Origin: Deltaproteobacteria bacterium
GTDB taxonomy: Bacteria > Desulfobacterota > Syntrophia > Syntrophales > UBA2192
Direction: 5' to 3'
Length of the DNA: 64,000 nt
Assembly: GCA_012728915.1 (NCBI GenBank)
Contig: JAAYEC010000030.1
Location: forward strand, 30,533-94,532
Part shown: one piece after another, positions 8,784-16,495 of the stretch
Layout: each line of letters opens with the position of its first letter
Numbering within the stretch: the stretch's first letter is position 1
Position numbers and translations under genes: made by a program
The notes under the pieces: generated by a model
Database searches by the model: none
What the model saw: the letters and a program-made list of their open reading frames with translations, nothing else
What the model was told of the DNA's origin: nothing

Positions 8784-9056
8784 GTGAACGATTCGGTGAA
8801 CGCTATTCTGCATGTATCTGATATTACTGACAAAACAGGTGTTCACCAAAAACCCCGTTTTTCGGCCCTTGGTGAACACTTTTTTGGTGAACGATTGGTG
8901 AACGATTGGTGAACGGTCAAAAAACAAAGCATCGCAATATCAAGCAGTTACATGGTTGGCGAGGTGAACGATTTGGTGAACACTAAGTGAACAACACCCC
9001 TATCGTTCACCAAAACCCCCCCTTATAGGGGGGTTGGTGAACGGGGGAAGGTGAAC
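8783..9056. repeat. GGTGAAC iteron array, candidate replication origin
   Basis: Twelve exact copies of the heptamer GGTGAAC lie in 274 bases. Forward copies start at 8783, 8795, 8871, 8886, 8897, 8908, 8963, 8975, 9036 and 9050; inverted copies start at 8841 and 9005. Three of them (8886, 8897, 8908) are exactly 11 bases apart, about one helical turn. Most are followed by GATT or ACT. The array begins at the stop codon of the primase-helicase gene, so a replication origin bound by that protein is the simplest reading. The motif resembles the type I iterons of satellite phage P4, as far as I recall them. Confidence 0.75.
9005..9042. repeat. Long hairpin inside the iteron array
   Basis: An inverted and a direct iteron (9005-9011 and 9036-9042) bracket complementary C-rich and G-rich runs around a short AT centre, so the 38 bases can fold into an almost perfect hairpin. 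This could be an unwinding or initiation site in the origin candidate, or an intrinsic transcription barrier. Confidence 0.5.
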
Positions 9057-9074
9057 GACTTGAAGGAAAAAATA

Positions 9075-9238
9075 ATGACCGACAGGCAGGCAAAAAAATC
9101 GCTGACGCAATAAGGGATGGCTTGGAGAAGATCGCGGTCGCTCTCGAAGGGCTTGGTTGCCGGATCTCCGAGGATGAGCCCTTGAATTACGCCGTTGCCC
9201 GCGATCTGGACCGAATCGCCGAAGCTCAGAAAAGGTAA
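9075..9238 (+). CDS. Small protein split by a -1 frameshift at an A7 run
   Basis: An ATG at 9075 with a GAAGGA site upstream opens a frame that stops after 12 codons. A shift of -1 at the seven-A run (9092-9098) joins it to a second open frame ending at 9238, giving a 54-residue charged protein (MTDRQAKKIADAIRDG at the start). The second frame has no conventional start of its own upstream. The phase is exactly that of a classic A_AAA_AAA slippery heptamer, so programmed frameshifting or polymerase slippage is possible; a one-base indel in the assembly or a decayed gene would look the same. Confidence 0.4.
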
Positions 9239-9268
9239 AGCGAAGAAGGCTTCCCGAACTTTAGGTAG

Positions 9269-9508
9269 ATGATGGACGCACTCCTAGACGCTAAAGACGT
9301 AAAATGCATTCTCCGTTGCAGCTTACCACTAGTCTATAAGCTTGCCGATCAAGGCCGCTTGCCAGCCGTGCGGATTCCCTGCCCTGGCGTCGGCAAGGAG
9401 CGGCAACGGGCGATGGTACGGTTCAAGGCAGAGGACGTCCAACGGTTCATCGAAGAGCACTACAGCGGCCCGCTGATTATGAATCGGAATGCATCAAGAA
9501 ATGATTAG
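9269..9508 (+). CDS. AlpA/excisionase-like helix-turn-helix protein, 79 aa
   Basis: A 79-residue winged-helix protein of the HTH_17/AlpA kind: LLDAKDVKCILRCSLPLVYKLADQGRLPAVRI is followed by VRFKAEDVQRFIEEHY. The family includes recombination directionality factors and satellite regulators that work with tyrosine integrases. Two adjacent ATG codons could each be the start. The position, between the origin candidate and the structural-type genes, fits a switch protein. It may serve as the excisionase for the integrase at the right end, but the sequence does not prove this. Confidence 0.7.
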   Translation: MMDALLDAKDVKCILRCSLPLVYKLADQGRLPAVRIPCPGVGKERQRAMVRFKAEDVQRFIEEHYSGPLIMNRNASRND

Positions 9509-9535
9509 CAATATTCAATATTTGCGAAACGCAAG

Positions 9536-9550
9536 TGACACAAAGTGTCA
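9536..9550. promoter_or_regulatory. TGACAC-N3-GTGTCA inverted repeat before the next gene
   Basis: A perfect six-base inverted repeat with a three-base centre lies 27 bases upstream of the ATG at 9577. It contains the GTGTCA/TGACAC core found in the TGTCACA repeats near both attachment sites, so it may be bound by a protein of the element. Confidence 0.35.
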
Positions 9551-9576
9551 TTCAAATCCACGACAGAGGTGAAACC

Positions 9577-9897
9577 ATGAAAAACTTTTTTGGCAAGGAC
9601 AAGGAACCGGCATCGGTGGGGGCTTCGTCGCGGAACCCCTGGCCACTCGAACGGACCGACACAGGCTATGACGCCGCGGCCATGAAGGACGCTATTCTCC
9701 ACGACAAGGCGCATCCACTTCACGACGCCTATCAGAAGAACACGCATCCTCTTCACGAGCGGGCCGTCCGGGAGGTGCAGAGGCTCACCGAGATCGTCGT
9801 CGGGGAGCGGGGAGCTCCGAACAAAGCAGTAAAAGTCAACGCGCCGGCCGGCGTCTTCGATTTCTCGAATTCTCACAAAGTAACCAGCAGGAGGTAA
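9577..9897 (+). CDS. Hypothetical small protein, 106 aa
   Basis: A 106-residue protein of unknown function. The ATG at 9577 has a clear AGAGGTG ribosome site; a longer frame from 9535 lacks one. The middle contains a repeated pattern KAHPLHDAYQ / NTHPLHERAV, two copies of H-P-L-H-[DE], which could bind metal or simply pack as helices. It is followed four bases later by the next gene and is probably part of the same operon as the terminase-like genes. Confidence 0.55.
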   Translation: MKNFFGKDKEPASVGASSRNPWPLERTDTGYDAAAMKDAILHDKAHPLHDAYQKNTHPLHERAVREVQRLTEIVVGERGAPNKAVKVNAPAGVFDFSNSHKVTSRR

Positions 9898-9901
9898 CCA
9901 G

Positions 9902-10537
9902 ATGGAAAAAGCGAAAAAGCAAATTGCCGACGAGATGGCCGTCTATGTCACGCCGAAACTATCGGATCACGTCAAGGCCCTGGACAAGATCCGCCGGGAG
10001 CGGGCCGGAATCGAGAAACAGTTGAAGGAGCTAGAGGACAGAGCGGCCGGATCCCAGGCGGCCCTTGTACAGGCCGAGGCGAAGGTCTCGGAGACGATCC
10101 TGGCCAACGGCAACCCTGGTGCTCACCTTCGCCAAGTCGAATTGAGAAGGGCCGAGATCGACGCATTTGGCCGCCAGGCCTCGAAACTTCGCCGGGACGA
10201 CGCGGAGCTCGCGGAAAAAGAGAAAGCCGCCCTGAAGGCCCTGGAAAGCGTCCTGTGGGCTTCCCTGCTAGAGTATCGGAGCATCCTCGAGGATCGGGTC
10301 AAGGGCTTACTCGACGAATCGCTCGCGCTCATGGCCTCCTTCGAGTCCCAGGGGCTCGAGCTCTTCCAGCAGCATGGCCTGTGCGACCTGCTCCCCCGAG
10401 AGAAAGAGACAGGCCTCGGTCGTTTCCTGGCGTGCCAGGGCATTCCGGATCTGCTTGTTTCGTTCGTCGATCCCATCGGCGCTCATCAGAGCTACCTGGA
10501 GAGGAAAGAGGTCCGGCAGAGGCTCGGAGCCGCGTAG
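9902..10537 (+). CDS. Hypothetical coiled-coil protein, 211 aa
   Basis: A 211-residue protein whose first 130 residues form a charged coiled coil (repeated Lys/Glu/Arg/Ala heptads such as AGIEKQLKELEDRAAG). The C-terminal 80 residues are less regular and end in YLERKEVRQRLGAA. The start at 9902 has AGGAGG upstream. Scaffold, replication or DNA-binding roles are all possible; no domain was recognised. Confidence 0.6.
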   Translation: MEKAKKQIADEMAVYVTPKLSDHVKALDKIRRERAGIEKQLKELEDRAAGSQAALVQAEAKVSETILANGNPGAHLRQVELRRAEIDAFGRQASKLRRDDAELAEKEKAALKALESVLWASLLEYRSILEDRVKGLLDESLALMASFESQGLELFQQHGLCDLLPREKETGLGRFLACQGIPDLLVSFVDPIGAHQSYLERKEVRQRLGAA

Positions 10538-10551
10538 GGTTTCCTAGCATT

Positions 10552-10563
10552 GGAAACGTTTCC
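10552..10563. promoter_or_regulatory. 12 bp palindrome GGAAACGTTTCC before the terminase genes
   Basis: A perfect 12-base palindrome lies 34 bases upstream of the ATG at 10597, and half-sites (TTCCAA, TTTCCAA) follow in the next 25 bases. This clustering just in front of the packaging-type genes suggests an operator, perhaps controlling late genes. Confidence 0.4.
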
Positions 10564-10596
10564 GATTTTTTTCCAATCGGTTTCCAAAGGGAAAGT

Positions 10597-11100
10597 ATGG
10601 CAAAGGCAACCATAAGCAGATTGAAAGTGAAAGAGCTCTACGACAAGGGGCTCAATCTTGCTGATATCGCAAGGGAAACAGGAAGCACGAAGGGCGCTAT
10701 TTGCAAGGTGCTGAAACAGATGAACATTGCCGTCACAAAGGCGGCTTTGCCGGCGGCCGGTGCATACGTGGAGAAGAAAGAAACGGCCACGGATCACCTT
10801 CTTTTTCTGGTCGGGAAGATGAAGGACGAGCTCTCCTGGCTCGAGGAGGAAGTGCCGAGGGCGACGGATCCGGAATACCGCGCCTGGCAGGCGCAGAAGA
10901 TCGCCTTTTCGGGCGAGATGCGGAAGCTCATTACGGCCATTGGAGACATTGGCTATCGTTTGTTTCAGGCGAACGAGGTCGCAGAGGTTTTGCGGATCAT
11001 AGACGAGGAAATCGGGCATGAGTCGGCCGAGTGCCAGGCAAGGATACGCGAGAGGATTAAACGCCGTCGAGATCTTCGATTCCCTGGTGGGGTCGATTGA
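10597..11100 (+). CDS. Small terminase-like DNA-binding protein, 167 aa
   Basis: A 167-residue protein with an N-terminal helix-turn-helix (LKVKELYDKGLNLADIARET, then GSTKGAICKVLKQMNI) followed by a helical, probably oligomerising region (LVGKMKDELSWLEEEV and onward). This architecture and its place directly before the large terminase gene fit a phage small terminase subunit, which recognises the packaging site. The ATG at 10597 follows AAAGGGAAAG. It overlaps the next gene by 83 bases. The family assignment is by architecture and context only. Confidence 0.6.
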   Translation: MAKATISRLKVKELYDKGLNLADIARETGSTKGAICKVLKQMNIAVTKAALPAAGAYVEKKETATDHLLFLVGKMKDELSWLEEEVPRATDPEYRAWQAQKIAFSGEMRKLITAIGDIGYRLFQANEVAEVLRIIDEEIGHESAECQARIRERIKRRRDLRFPGGVD

Positions 11101-12628
11101 GCGTCGGGTCGGAGAGTCCCTGGATTTCAAGCGGTACCAGGCGGACCCCGTGGGCTTCGGCGAGGAGATCCTGGGCGAGCGGTTCACGGATGACGTGAAG
11201 GTCATGATGGAGAGCGTCAGGGACAATATTATCACGCTTGCGAGGTCGGCGAATGCCGTGGGCAAGACCCACGGGGCGGCCCGGGTGGCGATCTGGTTTT
11301 ACAAGTGCTTCGGCAATTGCCAGGTCTACACGGCCGCGGCCCCTCCGGAGTCGAACCTCCGGAACCTCTTATGGGGCGAGATTGGGAGCATCATCGAGAG
11401 GCACCCGGATCTGTTCAAGCGTGACGAGGTGAAAAATCTCCATGTCTCCCGCTCGGCTCAATCGTTTCTGACAGGCGTGACGATCCCCACGTCGGGCTCC
11501 GAGGCACAGCGAGAAGCGAAGTTTTCCGGCAAGCACAGCCCCAACCTGCTTTTCGTCGTCGACGAAGGCGACGCCGTGCCGGATGAAGTCTTTCGCGGGA
11601 TCGAGAGCTGCATGTCCGGGGGCCACGCTCGGCTTCTGATCATGCTGAATCCGCGCGCCGAGGCCGGCGAGGCCTACCGGATGAGCCGGGACCGAAAGGC
11701 GAAGGTCGTTTCGCTTTCGGCCTTCAATCATCCGAACGTCGTGGAGGGCCGTGACGTGATCCCTGGCGCCGTGACACGCGAAACGACGGTGCGCAGGATC
11801 AACCAATGGTGCCGGCCCCTGGCAGAGGGCGAGCCCGTCGACGGCGAGTGCTTCGAGCTCCCTGGGTTCCTCGAGGGCGCCGTCGCCTCGACACAGGACG
11901 GGCAATCGTATGATCCCCTCCGGCCTGGATGGTACAAGGTCATGGAACCGGCTTTCTCGTACATGGTCCTGGGCCAGTACCCTTCGAAGGGAAGCGCGCA
12001 GTTGATCTCCCGTGCTTGGGTCATCCAGGCCCGGCAGAGGTGGGACGCCTACGTCGCGGAGCACGGGGAGCAGCCGCCGCAGTATTCCATGGCGGTCATG
12101 GGCCTGGACGTCGGGGAGTACGGCTCCGATTCGAACGCCGCCTGCTTCCGGTCCGGCGGTTTCGTGGAGCGGCTCACGACCTGGGGCGGCATCGACACGA
12201 TCCAGACGGCCGACCGGGCCATCGGTCTTTATCGAGAGCGCAACGCCCTGCGGTGCAACGTCGATGCGACGGGCATAGGGGCGGGAGTGGCGCCGTACAT
12301 GGCGCGCCAGGGATGTTCGGCCGTTCCCGTCAAGGTCGCGAGCTCGCCGACGCAGAAAACAGATATGGGCGAATTTCAGATCTTGCGGGATCAGCTATGG
12401 TGGGCCTGCCGTGAATGGCTCCGTGCGGATCCGGGCGCGATGCTCCCGCCCGATGAGTCCCTGGCCGAGGAGCTCCTGGTTCCGACCTATGAGATCAAGA
12501 ATGGAAAGATCCGCGTGATGTCGAAGGACACGATGCGCGAGCTCCTAAGGCGATCGCCCGACCGGGCGGACGCCCTGTGCCTGACGTTCCTGGCCGGCGG
12601 CTTCTTCGCGGAGTGCGATTTACGATGA
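11018..12628 (+). CDS. Phage terminase large subunit (packaging ATPase-nuclease)
   Basis: A 536-residue large terminase. The ATPase domain has a Walker A SANAVGKTHGAA near residue 78 and a Walker B LLFVVDEGD near residue 178, with TIPTSGSEAQREAKFSGKH between, as in phage terminases. The nuclease domain starts with MGLDVGEYGSDSNAA (first metal Asp) and has DATGIGAGVAPYM further on. The ATG at 11018 has a GAGGAAA site and lies inside the preceding gene. In an intact phage it would cut and pump DNA into a prohead; here there are no head genes, so it would have to act on a helper's heads. Confidence 0.85.
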   Translation: MSRPSARQGYARGLNAVEIFDSLVGSIERRVGESLDFKRYQADPVGFGEEILGERFTDDVKVMMESVRDNIITLARSANAVGKTHGAARVAIWFYKCFGNCQVYTAAAPPESNLRNLLWGEIGSIIERHPDLFKRDEVKNLHVSRSAQSFLTGVTIPTSGSEAQREAKFSGKHSPNLLFVVDEGDAVPDEVFRGIESCMSGGHARLLIMLNPRAEAGEAYRMSRDRKAKVVSLSAFNHPNVVEGRDVIPGAVTRETTVRRINQWCRPLAEGEPVDGECFELPGFLEGAVASTQDGQSYDPLRPGWYKVMEPAFSYMVLGQYPSKGSAQLISRAWVIQARQRWDAYVAEHGEQPPQYSMAVMGLDVGEYGSDSNAACFRSGGFVERLTTWGGIDTIQTADRAIGLYRERNALRCNVDATGIGAGVAPYMARQGCSAVPVKVASSPTQKTDMGEFQILRDQLWWACREWLRADPGAMLPPDESLAEELLVPTYEIKNGKIRVMSKDTMRELLRRSPDRADALCLTFLAGGFFAECDLR

Positions 12629-12638
12629 CGGGGGTTTT

Positions 12639-13325
12639 ATGAACACGTTCGAAAAGAAGATTGCTTTCTGTGGAGATGTTTACTGGGTGAATCCCGAGAC
12701 AGGAGCGGAATACGCCAGGCTTGCGGCAGGCGTGCAGTTTCCCGGCAAGAAGCCGGGCTTCGCCTGTGTCCTGGGCGAGACGGAGATCCGGGACGCTGCC
12801 GGCCTGGGCCGGAATTACTATCTCCTCGCGGAAATCGAGGAAGCAGGGCTCCAGACATTCATCGAGCGGGTCTACGAGCTCACGCAGATCTTCTCCATCG
12901 TTGACGTCTATGGGGATCCGAACGACCGGACGGCCCAGGAGTTCCTCTACGCGTTCAACCGGGAGTTGCAGGAGAGGCGCCAGCGGGGTTTTTATCTCTC
13001 GAGGCCCCCGCTGTTGGGCGAGAAGGGGCAATTCGAGCATCTATGCCAGGTGATCTTCAAGCACGTCAGGGCGGGGAAAAAGACCCTGCACTTCGGACCC
13101 GCGAGCAAGCTGCCGGCGTATCTCCTGGAATTCGGCCAGGAGCAGATCCGCAGCGGCAAGCCGGATGACTTCCCGGCTATCGCGGCGCTCGGCTATGTCC
13201 TGACGGCCCTGGACACCTGGCAGGCCTGGAGGCCGGAGACGCGAATGAGAGCCGCAGTGGACTACGATCCGTTCGATTCTTCGTCCTGGGATCGCCAGCC
13301 GTCGGATCGTGAGATCTTCAAATAG
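12639..13325 (+). CDS. Hypothetical phage-type protein beside the terminase, 228 aa
   Basis: A 228-residue protein beginning ten bases after the terminase stop. The central part alternates strands and a helix (GFACVLGE, NYYLLAEIEEAG, LQTFIERVYELTQIF, SIVDVYGDPND), which recalls an RNase H-like fold, but I cannot show catalytic residues. It is co-directional and tightly spaced with the terminase, so a role in packaging is a reasonable inference. No signal peptide or membrane segment is visible. Confidence 0.55.
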   Translation: MNTFEKKIAFCGDVYWVNPETGAEYARLAAGVQFPGKKPGFACVLGETEIRDAAGLGRNYYLLAEIEEAGLQTFIERVYELTQIFSIVDVYGDPNDRTAQEFLYAFNRELQERRQRGFYLSRPPLLGEKGQFEHLCQVIFKHVRAGKKTLHFGPASKLPAYLLEFGQEQIRSGKPDDFPAIAALGYVLTALDTWQAWRPETRMRAAVDYDPFDSSSWDRQPSDREIFK

Positions 13326-13480
13326 GCCCCGATCCTTTGAAAATGCGGATTTCGGCAGATTTCCAGGAAAAGCGACGCGTTTAAACGGCCCAGGAGCGAT
13401 TTTCTCGGGTCGGTCCGATAGATGACCTTCAGGGAAAAAGATCGCAACAACGGGGGCCGCCAGGCACGCGAGGTGAAGCC

Positions 13481-13705
13481 ATGATGAGCGAGTATGAGAC
13501 CAGATTGCGCGAGGCTGTTCGATCCCTGTTCCCTCTAGAGATGAAACCTATCAGGGGAGAACGCAACCCGAAAACGAGCCCGGCCATAGGAGCGATCCGG
13601 CTCGAGTCCGCGAAACTCCTTGAGGCCGAGGATCTGAGGATCTTGTTTTCAGGCGGAGGCGGAGAGCCTTCAGTATCATCACAATTCAACGACAGGAGGT
13701 TTTGA
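13481..13705 (+). CDS. Hypothetical small protein, 74 aa
   Basis: A 74-residue protein starting at either of two adjacent ATG codons, with a GAGGTGAAG site upstream. It ends three bases before the next gene. The sequence is amphipathic at the N-terminus (YETRLREAVRSLFPLEMK) and Gly/Ser-rich near the end. No family was recognised. A 20-codon frame at 13422-13484 ends in an ATGA overlap with it and could be a leader, but this is weak. Confidence 0.45.
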   Translation: MMSEYETRLREAVRSLFPLEMKPIRGERNPKTSPAIGAIRLESAKLLEAEDLRILFSGGGGEPSVSSQFNDRRF

Positions 13706-13708
13706 AAG

Positions 13709-14014
13709 ATGGGAAGTGTAGCCAGGACAGTTTCGAAACCGTTCGAGTGGGTCGGCCAGGCAGCAAGCAACGTGATCAGCAGCATCGGTGGTCTCCTCAC
13801 GCCGCAGATGCCCGAGATCCCGACCATGACGTCAACGCCGCCGGCGGAGCCGGCCGGCCCGGGCGCCTCCGCAAGCGAATCGAGTGAGGCCCAGGCCGAG
13901 CGCCTCCGGGTCCTAGCGGCCGCGAGGAGGAAGAAAACGCAGACCCTTCTCACTGGAGCCCAGGGACTCACAGGCACGGCCGGGGTGGCACGCAAAAAAT
14001 TACTTGGGGAGTGA
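13709..14014 (+). CDS. Small phage virion-type protein with TLLTGAQGLTG and KKLLGE end, 101 aa
   Basis: A 101-residue protein. The N-terminus is hydrophobic-amphipathic (VSKPFEWVGQAASNVISSIG), the middle is Pro/Ala/Ser-rich, and the C-terminus reads RRKKTQTLLTGAQGLTG ending in KKLLGE. From memory, small proteins near portal or head genes of podo- and siphophages often end in a similar TILTG-GL...KTLLG pattern. It may be a virion or connector-associated protein. A GGAGG site precedes the ATG. If the assignment holds, the element keeps one virion-type gene without a capsid gene. Confidence 0.5.
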   Translation: MGSVARTVSKPFEWVGQAASNVISSIGGLLTPQMPEIPTMTSTPPAEPAGPGASASESSEAQAERLRVLAAARRKKTQTLLTGAQGLTGTAGVARKKLLGE

Positions 14015-14020
14015 TCAGGG

Positions 14021-14233
14021 CTACTCCGAGGCGGAGAGCAAGGACTCCGCTTCTTCCCTGGAAACTTCCGGCATGTTGAGCCAGACCTTGAGGCGGGTAT
14101 GCGAATCGTCGATCGGGACCAGCTTCGTGAAGGACTCGACGCGGAACGCCGTTCTCGAGGTCTTGTCCCAGGCGAAAACTCGGCCGGAGGAGTTTGTCCT
14201 AAACGAAAGATTTTCGGGGAGCTTGCCTGCCAT
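14021..14233 (-). CDS. Hypothetical small protein downstream of the RHH regulator, 70 aa
   Basis: A 70-residue protein starting at the ATG at 14233 with a strong AAGGAGGA site; a longer frame to 14302 would overlap the preceding gene and lacks such a site. It has MAGKLPENLSFRTNSSGRVF near the start and ends in an acidic helix. It is read from the same strand as the ribbon-helix-helix gene just upstream and probably forms a two-gene operon with it. No family was recognised; a partner of the regulator is possible. Confidence 0.5.
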   Translation of the reverse strand: MAGKLPENLSFRTNSSGRVFAWDKTSRTAFRVESFTKLVPIDDSHTRLKVWLNMPEVSREEAESLLSASE

Positions 14234-14247
14234 GGAGGGTCCTCCTT

Positions 14248-14436
14248 TCAAGGTTTCAATTTGGAAGTGGTCTTTTTGAGATGCCCTTTTTCCTTCAGCC
14301 ATTCGATGATAATCATCTCGCTTTGCTGTGAGAGGGTACGGTAGCCCTCGTCGGCTATCTTTTGAAGCAACTTCTTGACTTCGGAAGAGGTCCGAAACCC
14401 GATGTATTCGTCCTTTGCCATGACTTCTTTTTCCAT
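14248..14436 (-). CDS. Ribbon-helix-helix type regulator, 62 aa
   Basis: A 62-residue protein with the layout of Arc/MetJ-type repressors: a short basic strand (EYIGFRTSSEVKKLLQKIAD) followed by two helices (RTLSQQSEMIIIEWLKEKGH). It would bind DNA as a dimer. It is divergent from the small gene and integrase to the right, and a near-perfect inverted repeat lies just upstream of its start (14459-14481), fitting autoregulation. It could be the lysogeny-type repressor of the element or an antitoxin; no toxin motif is visible in its neighbour. Confidence 0.6.
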   Translation of the reverse strand: MEKEVMAKDEYIGFRTSSEVKKLLQKIADEGYRTLSQQSEMIIIEWLKEKGHLKKTTSKLKP

Positions 14437-14458
14437 AATTTTACAACCCCATCAATGA

Positions 14459-14481
14459 TATATATTGTTTGACAATATATA
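14459..14481. promoter_or_regulatory. Operator-like inverted repeat ATATTGT-TTG-ACAATAT
   Basis: A perfect ten-base inverted repeat with a three-base centre lies 22 bases upstream of the regulator's ATG, in the divergent promoter region. The right arm contains TTGACA, which could be a -35 element. Binding there would block both directions. Confidence 0.55.
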
Positions 14482-14552
14482 CTACTTGGTGTAAAGAAAA
14501 ATCAAGGTCAATTTCCCGAACCGCAGGCCATGATACAAAAAGAAGAACGAAA

Positions 14553-14621
14553 GCCTGAGATCCCCACGGCGGCGACGCCTGGGCGGGCACTTGCGGCCCG
14601 GGGAAGATCTCAGGCATTTTT
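14553..14621 (+). terminator. Ten-base-pair stem with U run before the small gene at 14647
   Basis: The arms GCCTGAGATC (14553-14562) and GATCTCAGGC (14606-14615) pair perfectly around a G/C-rich loop of 43 bases and are followed by ATTTTTA. It would stop leftward or upstream transcription before the integrase operon, or act as an attenuator for it. The ribosome site of the next gene follows within 20 bases. Confidence 0.5.
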
Positions 14622-14646
14622 ACTTTCACAGCAAGGAGGTTTGAGC

Positions 14647-14856
14647 ATGGAAAAGCGTTTTGATGTAGGGGCGGTCATGACGGATCTCACACTGACAAAG
14701 GCATCACTGGAAGTCCTGGAGCATATCTGGCAATCGGCAGAGATGGGCACGGAGGACCGTATGCTCGCGGCTTCGGTCATCACTCTGGATGCAGTCAGGC
14801 GAGCCGTCCAGGACATCGAAGGGGTCATGGGAGAACTGAAGGCTTTGGAGGCTTGA
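14647..14856 (+). CDS. Hypothetical small protein before the integrase, 69 aa
   Basis: A 69-residue, almost fully helical acidic protein (for example SLEVLEHIWQSAEMGTEDRM). It has an AAGGAGG ribosome site and ends 26 bases before the integrase start, so they are probably one operon. Its size and place fit an integrase accessory factor, but it has no recognisable DNA-binding motif. Confidence 0.5.
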   Translation: MEKRFDVGAVMTDLTLTKASLEVLEHIWQSAEMGTEDRMLAASVITLDAVRRAVQDIEGVMGELKALEA

Positions 14857-14882
14857 AGGGAGGGCCTGAAAGGAGGTAATTC

Positions 14883-16133
<1,251 letters not shown>

Positions 16134-16155
16134 AAGATATTCGGCTGTCTATGTT

Positions 16156-16232
16156 TGGTGCGCCCGGCACGACTCGAACGTGCGACCAACAGATTCGAAG
16201 TCTGCGACTCTATCCATCTGAGCTACGGGCGC
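16156..16232 (-). tRNA. tRNA-Arg (anticodon TCG)
   Basis: A 77-base tRNA with encoded CCA. The anticodon loop CTTCGAA gives TCG. The acceptor stem GCGCCCG pairs with CGGGCGC. It is the third gene of the cluster. Confidence 0.95.
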
Positions 16233-16252
16233 TTTATTGCCCGTTTTATTCC

Positions 16253-16330
16253 TGGGGTGAGTGGAGGGACTTGAACCCTCAACCTTCGGGGCCACAACCC
16301 GACACTCTAACCACTTGAGCTACACCCACC
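16253..16330 (-). tRNA. tRNA-His (anticodon GTG)
   Basis: A tRNA with anticodon loop TTGTGGC, giving GTG. It has the extra 5' G (base 16330) opposite the C discriminator that is the identity element for histidine, and an encoded CCA. It is the second gene of the cluster. Confidence 0.95.
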
Positions 16331-16338
16331 GTCTTATC

Positions 16339-16415
16339 TGGCGCGCCTGCAGGGATTCGAACCCGGGACCCTCGGATTAGAAGTCCGATGCTCTATCCAG
16401 CTGAGCTACAGGCGC
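16339..16415 (-). tRNA. tRNA-Arg (anticodon TCT)
   Basis: A 77-base tRNA with encoded CCA. The anticodon loop CTTCTAA gives TCT. It is the first gene of the cluster and lies about 20 bases downstream of the predicted transcription start. Confidence 0.95.
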
Positions 16416-16442
16416 ACGTGACGATCCCATCGCGAAGAGGCA

Positions 16443-16471
16443 TTAATAAATGCTTTGCCCGGTTTTGTCAA
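16443..16471 (-). promoter_or_regulatory. Sigma-70 promoter of the tRNA operon
   Basis: On the minus strand TTGACA (16466-16471) and TATTAA (16443-16448) are separated by exactly 17 bases, a near-consensus promoter pointing into the four tRNA genes. Confidence 0.75.
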
Positions 16472-16495
16472 GCTGGATTTCATTTTTTTATATCC

